Source: an uncultured Collinsella sp. (lineage in GTDB: Bacteria > Actinomycetota > Coriobacteriia > Coriobacteriales > Coriobacteriaceae). Taken from it: a stretch of 14,184 bases of DNA. Both the position numbers and the translations under genes were made by a program. The stretch is taken from assembly GCA_902492545.1 (NCBI GenBank), contig CABULX010000056.1, positions 1 to 14,184 of the forward strand, given 5' to 3'. Below, piece by piece: positions 1-7,700 of the stretch; position 1 is the first letter of the stretch, and each line of letters opens with the position of its first letter. Below the pieces are notes generated by a model that worked only from the letters and a program-made list of their open reading frames with translations, was not told the origin of the DNA and ran no database searches.

Positions 1-75
1 TCCTGCTTTCTACGGCCAGGGAAGCGGCCCTTACACCAACATTCGGCACGCGATCATTAGCACCCCTGCACCAAG
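1..75 (+). other. left window edge, possible 3' end of an upstream gene
   Basis: In frame 1 the window opens without a start codon and reads to a TAG at 58-60. A strong hairpin terminator begins 16 bases later, which is the arrangement expected at the end of a plus-strand gene. Frame 2 is also open here, but it continues through the terminator and then antisense to the next gene, so it is less likely to be coding. The fragment is too short to assign to a family, and it may be non-coding. Confidence 0.2.
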
Positions 76-115
76 CCAAGGCCCCGTTCCGGAATGTGTC
101 GGAACGGGGCCTTGG
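76..115. terminator. 16-bp perfect hairpin terminator between convergent transcripts
   Basis: The arms 76-91 and 100-115 are exact reverse complements (16 bp) around an 8-base loop. The arm core is AAGGCCCCGTTCC. On the plus strand the stem is followed by a moderately T-rich stretch (GGGTTTTGTTC near 130-140). On the minus strand there is no U-tract. It lies just beyond the 3' end of the minus-strand gene 143-1732 and after a possible plus-strand gene end, so it probably serves both directions. Confidence 0.8.
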
Positions 116-142
116 TGGCTGGGGTCTATTGGGTTTTGTTCG

Positions 143-1732
143 CTAGTCTACCTTTTGTCCGCACGTGGGGCAGAACTGGGCTTCGGGCACGAGCGGGGTT
201 CCGCAGTGACGGCAGAAGCGGGCGGGCTCGGCCGGAGTTGCCGGCATCGCCGGTGCCGCGGGCACTGCGGCGTTCTGCTGGGCGCGCTTCTGGCGACGAC
301 GCTGCTTACGCTGAAGCTTGGGCGCTGAGGCAGCCACTCCGTTCGCTGCTTTCGCGTGCTTCTTGCGGATGCAAAGAACGACAATCACACCGCCGACGAT
401 AAGGACAATAGCGACACCGCCGCCAATAACAAACGGCAGGTGAGTCTGGACAAAGTACAGCACATCCTCGGGCACCGAATGGGGGATATTGGACTTATAG
501 ATGTTCACGTGGACCGTCGCAGGGTCGTTTTCATCGTTATAGGTTTCCAAAATCCTACGATCACCGTCCATGAACCAAAGATCGGACCAATGAGAGCCAA
601 ACTCGCTCTTTGCTCCGGTTTTTGCATCAGCTAGGCATGCCGAGTCTTTGTCACCATCTGTGCTTACTCCGAGCAGGGCCTTACCGTCATGTGAGATGTC
701 TTTGAGGTATCCACCGCCGAAGGGGAAGGCGGTCGAGCTAATAATCTCTTCCTTTCCCAAATCATAGACGCCAACGTTTGCATCATTATCGTTTAGGTCG
801 TAATAACCTTCAGCCTCTTCAAATAGCTCGTTTGACCCTCTTTTTATATAGATTGGGTAGAACTTGACTGATTCCGAGTAGAAATTATTAGGAGCATGCT
901 CATCGTCATTGAGAAGAACGCTCATGTTTCCGTCGCGGTCAGCTTTTATTAGTGCAATGTCGCTCTGAAGATAAATGTCGTCCGAGTTAGAACTGAGGGT
1001 AATGTTGTAGATATTCGAAGACCTATTATCCTTTTTTACGTTGACGGTCTTTAATTCTGTTGACCCTGTATCACAGTTGAAAACCCTAAGTGCAACGACG
1101 CCGTCCTCGGTATTGTCCTGTAAGGCATATAGGCGGCTCATGTCTTTTGAGTAACTGTAGTACCACCAAGAGTCATCTTTATCTGGCTGGTATGTCTGGA
1201 CCAGTTTGTCGGATTCAAGATCATAGATTTCGACCAATTTAGGATCGTCTTCATCGTCATAGTGCTCCACAGCAGCCCTATTGCCATCATCGGAGACGGT
1301 TACATCGGTGTAGGCATATTTGGCCGAAGTGATGGGATGGACTGTTTGGGTCTGGTTGTCTGGTGAGAATACGAATAAATTATTACCGTCTTCCCAGTAG
1401 AGCTGATCGCTATCGGTGAGATATGCGTAATCAAGGCATTCATCTGATATATCGATGGGGCTCATGCTGCCATCATCGAAATTGATAAGGGATATTGTCT
1501 TTCGGTTGAAATCGTCATCGCAGTCGTACAGATAGCCGAACTTTGTATGGCCGTTCGTGCGGATATCCGAGTATTCACTACTTACCTTAAAGTTATACGA
1601 CTTCTCAAGCTCAGGCGTCGGTACGCTACCGCCGGCTAATGCTGCTGGAGGGGCTGCGAGCGGAGACAGGGCTGCGATCAGGCCGATGGCGACTGCTGCG
1701 ATCCTTCCGCTCTTTTGGATGCTCTTAAACAT
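143..1732 (-). CDS. exported membrane-anchored protein with cytoplasmic zinc ribbon, function unknown
   Basis: 529 residues from the chosen ATG. The start is at 1732 because GAGGAAAGGA lies about 5 bases upstream and the protein then opens with a standard signal peptide: basic MFKSIQKSGR, a hydrophobic core, and an ALA cleavage motif at about 31-33. An in-frame ATG at 1771 would add 13 residues in front of the signal and lacks this site. Residues of roughly 35-430 are an acidic, Tyr/Asp/Ser-rich exterior domain. Recurring phrases such as 'VSDDGNRAAV' and 'ISHDGKALLGV' suggest a beta-propeller-like fold (inference). A single membrane helix spans about 433-455, followed by CIRKKHAK, a basic stretch, an Ala/Pro linker, and a C-terminal zinc ribbon with C507, C510, C521 and C524 (CxxC-x10-CxxC). 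The predicted topology is therefore outside propeller, one helix, inside ribbon. The interior is much more AT-rich than the two ends. No family name is recognised. Confidence 0.85.
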   Translation of the reverse strand: MFKSIQKSGRIAAVAIGLIAALSPLAAPPAALAGGSVPTPELEKSYNFKVSSEYSDIRTNGHTKFGYLYDCDDDFNRKTISLINFDDGSMSPIDISDECLDYAYLTDSDQLYWEDGNNLFVFSPDNQTQTVHPITSAKYAYTDVTVSDDGNRAAVEHYDDEDDPKLVEIYDLESDKLVQTYQPDKDDSWWYYSYSKDMSRLYALQDNTEDGVVALRVFNCDTGSTELKTVNVKKDNRSSNIYNITLSSNSDDIYLQSDIALIKADRDGNMSVLLNDDEHAPNNFYSESVKFYPIYIKRGSNELFEEAEGYYDLNDNDANVGVYDLGKEEIISSTAFPFGGGYLKDISHDGKALLGVSTDGDKDSACLADAKTGAKSEFGSHWSDLWFMDGDRRILETYNDENDPATVHVNIYKSNIPHSVPEDVLYFVQTHLPFVIGGGVAIVLIVGGVIVVLCIRKKHAKAANGVAASAPKLQRKQRRRQKRAQQNAAVPAAPAMPATPAEPARFCRHCGTPLVPEAQFCPTCGQKVD

Positions 1733-1781
1733 GGCAATCCTTTCCTCTAAATACGAATGCGATACTGCCATGGTTGCCTAA

Positions 1782-1823
1782 GATTCGCGAATCATGTTGC
1801 GCAACATTCGGCATCGGCAACAT
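1782..1823. promoter_or_regulatory. two abutting palindromes plus a repeat half-site, probable operator
   Basis: GATTCGCGAATC (1782-1793) is a perfect 12-bp palindrome. It is followed with no gap by ATGTTGCGCAACAT (1794-1807), a perfect 14-bp palindrome. The half-site GCAACAT recurs at 1817-1823, 16 bases after its first copy, and GATTCG recurs at 1842-1847. The site lies in the divergent gap, 50 bases upstream of the start of the minus-strand exported-protein gene and about 180 bases upstream of cutC. Position and symmetry suggest binding by a dimeric regulator. No convincing -35/-10 pair was found for either gene. Confidence 0.45.
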
Positions 1824-2001
1824 TTTTCGGCCAGCCGTAATGATTCGTTTTCCTCCGTCCCCGAGGGATCATTTGAGTTGCGGTGAAATAGGGACTGAAT
1901 ACGGGCTCCAGAGGCCAAAACAGTCTCTATTCCACCACAACTTCATGGGGATGTGTGACAATGCCCGTCGGAAATCATCTGCTGTCTTTGGGGGCCTATC
2001 T

Positions 2002-2679
2002 ATGCTGTACGAGTTTTGTGCCGAGAACTTTGAGCGAGTGCCGGCGGCTATCGATGCCGGTGCAAGGCGCATTGAGCTGTGCGACAACCTCGCCGTCGGT
2101 GGCACCACGCCTTCTGCCGGCGTCATCAGCGCTACGGTCAACTATGCTCACGAGCATGACGCGCGAGTGATGTGCATGATTCGCCCGCGTGGCGGCGACT
2201 TTCATTACAGCCGGGACGAACTGCGCATGATGGAGATGGACCTGGGCCTTGCCGTCAGCGCCGGCGTTGACGGTCTGGTCTTTGGATGCTGCAAGCCCTG
2301 TGCCGGCGGCTGGGCGCTCGACGAACTTACGTTGGGCGCACTCGTGATGGCTGCGGGCTGCGCGACCGAGGAATGCAAGCGTGGGCCCATCGACATCACC
2401 TTCCACATGGCGTTTGACCAGCTTTCGCCCGAGGCTCAGCTCGATGCAATTGACACGCTTGCCGACTGCGGTGTTACGCGCATCCTGACGCATGGCGGCG
2501 CGGCCGGTACGCCGATCGAGGACAACTTCGAAAACCTGGCCCGCTTAATCGAGTATGCGGGCGACCGCTTGACCATCCTTCCCGGCGGCGGCATTTCTAC
2601 GGCCAACCGCGATACCGTGGCGGCGGCGCTCGGTGTCTCCGAGCTCCATGGCACCAAGATCGTGCCGCTGGAGGTATAA
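2002..2679 (+). CDS. cutC: CutC family protein (copper homeostasis protein CutC)
   Basis: 225 residues, a TIM-barrel-type CutC protein. Family landmarks are RIELCDNLAVGGTTPS (23-38), IRPRGGDFHYS (60-70), TFHMAFD (133-139), RILTHGG (160-166), ILPGGGI (192-198) and ELHGTK (214-219). The ATG at 2002 was chosen because GGGGG sits 7 bases upstream and the protein then begins where E. coli CutC does. The reading frame is open back to 1774, but that extension has no family resemblance. CutC was linked to copper tolerance in E. coli, though its biochemical role remains unsettled. At 225 residues it is somewhat shorter than the roughly 248 of E. coli CutC, ending soon after the ELHGTK region. It is followed after 3 bases by the GalT-like gene, whose ribosome site lies inside the cutC 3' end. 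Confidence 0.9.
   Translation: MLYEFCAENFERVPAAIDAGARRIELCDNLAVGGTTPSAGVISATVNYAHEHDARVMCMIRPRGGDFHYSRDELRMMEMDLGLAVSAGVDGLVFGCCKPCAGGWALDELTLGALVMAAGCATEECKRGPIDITFHMAFDQLSPEAQLDAIDTLADCGVTRILTHGGAAGTPIEDNFENLARLIEYAGDRLTILPGGGISTANRDTVAAALGVSELHGTKIVPLEV
2670..2675 (+). promoter_or_regulatory. ribosome binding site inside cutC that fixes a GTG start
   Basis: GGAGGT lies in the last codons of cutC, 7 bases before the GTG at 2683. This spacing decides the start of the downstream gene and implies translational coupling to cutC. Confidence 0.75.
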
Positions 2680-2682
2680 CCC

Positions 2683-3480
2683 GTGGCGCTGGTATTTGAC
2701 GTTCAGCAGGCGAATGGCAAGCCCGACGATAACCGTCGCCCTGGCACCGCGTGCCCCTTTTGCGACACGGAGGGGCTCGCCAACATCATCCAGCGCGATG
2801 GTGACTGCATCTGGCTCGAGAATAAGTTCAAGACCTTGCGGGCCACCCGTCAGACCGTATTGATCGAGTCGGCCAATCACGACGCCGACCTGGTGACCTA
2901 TGAACCGGATGAGCTGCATCATGTGATGCGGTTTGCCCTGGGCTGTTGGCAGCAGATGATTGATTCCCAACAGTACCGCAGTGTGCTCATGTACAAGAAC
3001 AAAGGCCCGCTTTCGGGCGGCAGCCTCGTCCATCCACACATGCAGATTGTGGGCTTGGAACAGGAGGACGGCTATGAGGCGCTGACCTCAGCCAACTTTG
3101 AAGGCATCGATGTTTGGCGGCGGGGGAGGATCACGGTCACTATCTCGGCCGAGCCGGTCATGGGATTCTTTGAGGTCAACATCTCGGCCCCACAGGGAAT
3201 CGCCGCCAGCGACGACGCCCGCGACCAAGCCGAAGCTGACCTGTTTGCCGATGCGATTCAGGTGGTCCTGCGCTATATCCTGCACGAGCACCATGGCGGT
3301 CGTGCGGAGTCGTACAACCTGTTCTTCTACCACATGGACGGCCGAACCATTGCCAAGGCACTTCCGCGTTGGGTGGTATCACCCTACTTTGTCGGCTATC
3401 GTTTGGCCCAGGTCAATGCCGAGACGACGCTCGATGTCGATGCTGAGCGCCTGCGCGCGCATCTGGCAACGCTGGTATAG
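2683..3480 (+). CDS. GalT-like HIT-superfamily protein (DUF4931 type)
   Basis: 265 residues with a GTG start, supported by GGAGGT 7 bases upstream. An N-terminal CPFC (C24, C27) is a likely metal site. GGSLVHPHMQIVGL around 112-125 contains HPHMQ (H117, H119, Q121), which matches the HPHGQ active site of galactose-1-phosphate uridylyltransferase, where the second His carries the uridylyl group. The protein is shorter than E. coli GalT (about 348 residues), and the rest resembles the compact GalT-like group often labelled DUF4931. A nucleotidyl-transfer or nucleotide-hydrolysis role is therefore inferred, but the substrate is unknown and need not be galactose: no galK or galE is nearby. It forms a two-gene unit with cutC. 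It ends 29 bases before the 3' end of the convergent transporter gene. Confidence 0.75.
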   Translation: MALVFDVQQANGKPDDNRRPGTACPFCDTEGLANIIQRDGDCIWLENKFKTLRATRQTVLIESANHDADLVTYEPDELHHVMRFALGCWQQMIDSQQYRSVLMYKNKGPLSGGSLVHPHMQIVGLEQEDGYEALTSANFEGIDVWRRGRITVTISAEPVMGFFEVNISAPQGIAASDDARDQAEADLFADAIQVVLRYILHEHHGGRAESYNLFFYHMDGRTIAKALPRWVVSPYFVGYRLAQVNAETTLDVDAERLRAHLATLV

Positions 3481-3482
3481 CA

Positions 3483-3511
3483 AGACTAGCCCCGCGTAAT
3501 GCGGACAGTCT
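3483..3511. terminator. small two-part hairpin between convergent genes
   Basis: AGACT (3483-3487) pairs with AGTCT (3507-3511), and CCGC (3492-3495) pairs with GCGG (3501-3504) around a 5-base loop. The hairpin occupies the whole gap between the GalT-like gene and the convergent transporter gene and overlaps the latter's stop codon. There is no U-tract on either strand, so it is at best a weak terminator. Confidence 0.35.
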
Positions 3512-4508
3512 AGCGTGCCATGGCGTCGCGGCCGGCCTCGACCCGCTTGCGCTGGGCGGCGCGCTCCTCGCCGGTCAGACGTTCAAAGAGATGCCCGATA
3601 AGCGAGGCAAGCACCTGCTGAAACAATGTTCCGCACATGACGGGGAACACGACCTCGCCGGGAAAATACTGTGTGGCGATGACGGCGCCCGAAGAGATAT
3701 TGCGCATGCCGCAGGTAAAGCACATGGTGGTCGTCTCGCTATACGTCAGGTGCAACGCGCGGGCGACCAGAATGCCCACGACAAAGCCGCTGATGGCGAA
3801 CACCAGAATAAAGAGGGCGACTTCAAGGCGCACCGCGTTCATGTGCAGCACGTACTCGCTCATGGCGGTGGAGTTGGATGCGATGACGCCCATCATCATA
3901 AATTTGCAGGCGGGCGAGAGCGCGGGGGAGAGCTTATCGTGCCCCCAGCCGCGCGTAAGTTCGTTGATTACAATGCCGAGGATGGCGGGGATGGCGATCA
4001 TAAAGGCCATGTTCTGCATCATGCTCGGAACATCGATTGCGACGGTGGCGCCCAGCAGGAGCTTGAGCGTGAGCGGAATCGTCACGGGCGATATAACCGA
4101 AGACGTCAGGATGATGGTGAGTGCGAGCGGGCCGTTGCCGCCGAACATGCTGATCCACATAAAGGCGGTGACTGCCACGGGCACGCTGTACTCGAGCACG
4201 ATGCCGCAGACAAGGTTGGGGTTGGAGCCAAAGAACAGTGAGCCCATGGCATACGCCGCGATGGGGATGAGCACGGCCGAGACAAATAACGCCAAAATCA
4301 GATGCAGGGGACGGCGGAACACCTCAGCCACCTGGTGGAAGGTGTTGCTGAGCGCACCTTGGAACGTCATAAAGGCAAACAAGGTGGGAACGATGGGCTT
4401 GAGCACGCCGATCTGCCGGGGAAAGAGCACGCCGAGCGCCACGCAAATCGGAACGATGATCTGCATGTGCCCCGCGAGAAACTTGCCCAGTCCAACCCAT
4501 TGCTTCAT
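3510..4508 (-). CDS. bile acid:sodium symporter (BASS) family transporter
   Basis: 332 residues, almost entirely hydrophobic helices (about nine or ten), ending in a charged cytoplasmic tail (EERAAQRKRVEAGRD). The length and the CGMRN motif (266-270), inside a helix that continues ISSGAVIATQYF, fit the BASS family, in which the corresponding region lines the sodium/substrate site. Family members carry bile acids, small organic anions such as pantoate or pyruvate, or other solutes. The substrate here cannot be read from sequence, and the bile acid name should not be taken literally. The ATG at 4508 has AAGAG close upstream and AGGGAG about 13 bases upstream, so the ribosome site is mediocre. 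The gene is transcribed alone, divergent from the recJ cluster and convergent with the GalT-like gene. Confidence 0.85.
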   Translation of the reverse strand: MKQWVGLGKFLAGHMQIIVPICVALGVLFPRQIGVLKPIVPTLFAFMTFQGALSNTFHQVAEVFRRPLHLILALFVSAVLIPIAAYAMGSLFFGSNPNLVCGIVLEYSVPVAVTAFMWISMFGGNGPLALTIILTSSVISPVTIPLTLKLLLGATVAIDVPSMMQNMAFMIAIPAILGIVINELTRGWGHDKLSPALSPACKFMMMGVIASNSTAMSEYVLHMNAVRLEVALFILVFAISGFVVGILVARALHLTYSETTTMCFTCGMRNISSGAVIATQYFPGEVVFPVMCGTLFQQVLASLIGHLFERLTGEERAAQRKRVEAGRDAMAR

Positions 4509-4657
4509 ATGCTCTTGTGACTCCCTTTGCTCGTGAATCCGGTTTGAATGGATATGCTAGACGCTCGCATGCGTCCGTGCGTCAGAAACGCTCGAATATT
4601 TCGAGGCTATTACCGGTATCGTTTACCGAAACCGCGGCGTGCTGCGGCGATTTGCGT
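4509..4657. promoter_or_regulatory. divergent regulatory region between transporter and recJ, with palindrome at 4591-4605
   Basis: The region contains CTCGAA-TAT-TTCGAG (4591-4605), a 6-3-6 inverted repeat suited to a dimeric regulator. It also contains the 8-bp palindrome TACCGGTA (4611-4618), whose TACCG element recurs at 4624-4628. GCGTCCGTGC occurs at 4571-4580 and again at 4654-4663. No open reading frame of credible quality was seen, and no clear promoter for the minus-strand transporter gene could be defined. Confidence 0.35.
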
Positions 4658-4676
4658 CCGTGCCGCACGGTATAAT
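4658..4676 (+). promoter_or_regulatory. probable promoter of the recJ-rel cluster with palindrome abutting the -10
   Basis: A consensus -10 box, TATAAT, lies at 4671-4676. Directly before it, CCGTGC-C-GCACGG (4658-4670) is a 6-1-6 palindrome filling most of the spacer. No good -35 hexamer is found at 16-18 bases, so the promoter may depend on an activator or be recognised mainly through the -10. The leader ORF begins 57 bases after the -10. Confidence 0.6.
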
Positions 4677-4732
4677 AAATCCGTTCAACAGATCTGCCTG
4701 CCGAAGCGGGCATACACAGAGGACTCATCGCT

Positions 4733-4798
4733 ATGAACCGTGAGAGGTATCGCGGCGACCTGCCCCTATCAGGGGTGGGTGCCTATGTCATCGCTTAA
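4733..4798 (+). CDS. putative 21-residue leader peptide overlapping the recJ start
   Basis: ATG at 4733, stop TAA at 4796-4798, encoding 21 residues beginning MNRERYRGDL. It has a better ribosome site than recJ: AGAGGA at 4718-4723, 9 bases upstream. It overlaps the first 14 bases of recJ in another frame, and its last codons run through a hairpin that pairs the recJ ribosome site. This arrangement would let ribosomes on the leader open the hairpin and hand over to recJ (inference). No known leader peptide is recognised, and the peptide is too short to judge coding potential by composition. Confidence 0.45.
   Translation: MNRERYRGDLPLSGVGAYVIA
4758..4780 (+). promoter_or_regulatory. hairpin sequestering the recJ ribosome binding site
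   Basis: ACCTGCCCCT (4758-4767) pairs with AGGGGTGGGT (4771-4780) around a 3-base loop. The helix is 10 bp, eight Watson-Crick pairs and two G-U wobbles. The 3' arm is the only purine-rich ribosome site in front of the recJ ATG at 4785, so in the folded state it would be masked. The hairpin lies within the leader ORF. Confidence 0.55.
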
Positions 4799-7700
4799 GA
4801 CGACGCATCGCTGGGCGGTCGCTCAGCAAAACCCCGAGCTCGAAAAGGAGCTTTCGGCTGGCCTGGGCATACCCGGGCTGGTGGCGCGCATTATGGTTGC
4901 GCACGGCATTACATCCATCGAGGAAGGCCAGCTGTTTTTGACGCCTTCGCTCGATCGTGACTGGGCGGATCCGCTCGTTATTCCGGGCATGGCGGTCGTC
5001 GCCGACCGCGTTGAGCGCGCTATTCGCAGCCACGAGCGCATCGCGGTCTTTGGCGATTTTGACGTTGACGGTATTACGTCGACCTGCCTGTTGACCGAGG
5101 CGCTGCGCACGTTTGGCGCCGATGTCACGCCGTTTATTCCGCATCGCTTTGATGAGGGCTACGGTCTTTCGCGAGCGGCGCTCGACCGCGTTAACGAGCT
5201 CGCTCATCCCCAGCTGATCGTGACTGTCGATAACGGCATTGCTGCCAAAGAAGAAGTCTCCTATCTGGAGAGCCTGGGGATCGATTTGGTGGTCACGGAT
5301 CATCACGAGCCGTCCGACCAGGTGCCGCAGGGCGTGCCTCTGACCGACCCCAAGCTCGAGGACGAGGGTCCCTCGCGCGAGCTTGCCGGTGCCGGCGTGG
5401 CACTCAAGCTGGTGCAGGTCCTGGGCGAGCGTTTGGGCAAGCCGTCGTATTGGCGTTCGCTGATAGAGGTCGCGGCGCTTGGTACCGTGTCCGACATGAT
5501 GCCGCTGACGCCCGAGAACCGCGCACTGGTCGCCGAGGGCATCCAGCAGATGCGCGTGACCGCCCGCCCCGGCTATATCGCGCTTGCCGCACTTGCCAAG
5601 GCCGACCTTTCTACCATTACGGCCGACGGCCTGTCGTTTTCGCTCATTCCCCGCTTGAATGCCGCCGGCCGCATGGCCGATCCCAAGCTGGCGCTCGACC
5701 TGCTGCTTGCCCACGATCCTATCGAGGCAAGCGCGCTGGCGGCCGAGCTCGAGGAGATCAACCGTCAGCGTCGCGAGATCGAGGCGGAGCTCACACGCGA
5801 TGCCATGGCAAAGGTCGAGGAGACCTATGATGGCGGGCGCGCAATCGTCGTGGGCGGCGAGGGCTGGCACGAGGGCGTCAAGGGCATCGTAGCGAGCCGC
5901 CTGACCAACCGTTATCACGTGCCGGCGCTGCTGTTCTCGATCGAAGACGGTATCGCTCGCGGTTCGGGTCGCTCGGTGGGCAAGGTCAACCTGTTCGACG
6001 CCGTAGAACGCTGCTCCGACCTGCTGATTCGTCGCGGCGGGCATGCGGGTGCGGTGGGCGTGACCATCGAGGCGTCCAAGCTCGACGAGTTCCGTCGTCG
6101 CCTTTCCGCCGTGCTGTCCGAGCTTCCCGCCGAGGACTTTGAGGACACCGACGAGGTTGCCGCCACCGTTGACCTCTCCGAGCTGAATATTGAAACCATC
6201 GAGCAGATCTCCCGTCTTGAGCCGTTTGGCCAGGGCAATAAGGTGCCGCTTCTGGCTGCCGAGGGCGTGACAATGTGCGATCGCGCTGTGGTGGGCAAAA
6301 CCGGCGAGCACATGCGCTTCGTGGCGACCGATGGCGCCGCGAGTGTGCCGGCCATTATGTTCCGCGTGCCGCAGATCGATAAGCTCATCAATTGCGATAG
6401 CGCCGTCGACCTGGTGTTCGAGGCCGTGGCCGAGCATTGGCAGGGTCGCGTAAAGCCCAAGCTCATGATCAAGGATGTCTTGGTCCGCGATACCACGGCG
6501 CCCAGCGTTGATGACCCGGCATGTGAGCTTCGCCGCGGCGTGCAGCCGGCGGATTCTGGCCTGCGCCTGGAGTCAAGTAAACGCGAGACGCTCGCCCAGC
6601 TTTCTTATACCGAGCTCACGCGCTCGCTTATCCATAGTTTTATCGGCTCGAACCAGCCGCATCGCGCACAGGTCGAGGCACTCGACGCGCTCGCCGACCA
6701 CCAGAGCGTTTTGGCTGTTATGGGGACGGGGCGTGGCAAGTCGCTCATCTTCCATGTGCACGCCGCGCGCGAGGCGGTCCTTCGCGGGCGCGCGAGCATC
6801 TTTGTCTATCCGCTGCGTGCGCTCGTTGCCGACCAGGCCTACCACCTCTCGTCGACGATGGCTGCGCTTGGCATTGGCGTGGGCGTGTTGACCGGCGAGA
6901 CCGTGGAGGCGGCGCGCGATGACGTGTTTGCCGGCTTGGCTTCGGGCCGCACCGGCATCGTGCTCACGACGCCTGAGTTCCTGTCTATTCACCGTGACCG
7001 CTTTGCGCGCTCGGGGCGTATCGGGTTTGTCGTTATCGATGAGGCGCACCATGCCGGTCTTGCCAAGGGCGGCGACCGAAGCGCATACCTCGACATGCCC
7101 GATATTCTCAAGGCCCTGGGCGATCCGGTCGTTCTGGCCACGACTGCCACCGCAACGGCTCCGGTTGTGGCGGAGCTTGCCCGCGTGCTGCCGATTACCC
7201 GTACGGTGGTCGACGAGACCGTGCGCGAGAACTTGCAGCTCGAGGACGACCGCGATCTTGCGAGCCGCGAAAACCGCCTGGTGTCCATCGTCGCGACGGG
7301 GGAAAAGACCGTCATCTACGTCAACTCGCGCGATCAGTCCGTGGCGCTTGCCAAGACGCTACGCAAACGCGTTCCCGACTGTGCGTCGCATATCGCCTTT
7401 TACAACGCGGGCCTTACGCGCACCGACCGCCATCGCGTTGAGGAGGCGTTTCGAGATGGCAGCCTCAGCTGCATCGTCTCGACATCCGCCTTTGGCGAGG
7501 GCGTCAACCTTCCCGATATTCGCCACGTCGTGCTCTATCACATGCCGTTTGGCGGCATTGAGTTTAACCAGATGAGCGGCCGCGCCGGTCGCGATGGCCA
7601 ACCCGCCGTGATCCATCTGCTCTATTCGTCGCGCGACGCCCGCATTAACGAGCGCCTACTCGACTGCTATGCGCCCGAGCGCGACGAGCTCGTCACGCTT

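Noticed and set aside
76..115. Hairpin considered as part of a CRISPR or attachment site
   Set aside because: There is a single copy locally, with no spacers or integrase. Position at gene ends fits a terminator.
1774..2001. 76-residue N-terminal extension of CutC
   Set aside because: The extension shows no resemblance to CutC and crosses the regulatory palindromes. The ATG at 2002 has a well-placed ribosome site and matches the family N-terminus.
3591..4536. Long plus-strand open frames opposite the transporter gene
   Set aside because: They lie antisense to a clear membrane-transporter gene, are rich in His/Gly/Asp or Met/Thr, and have no family features. They are shadows of the high-GC codon pattern.
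4740..4784. GTG start giving RecJ 15 more residues
   Set aside because: The purine-rich site upstream is about 16 bases away, too far, and suits the ATG at 4733 instead. The extra residues show no RecJ character.
4788..6437. A 549-codon minus-strand open frame opposite recJ
   Set aside because: It overlaps the RecJ domain whose motifs are unambiguous on the plus strand. The antisense protein has shadow-like composition with no domain.
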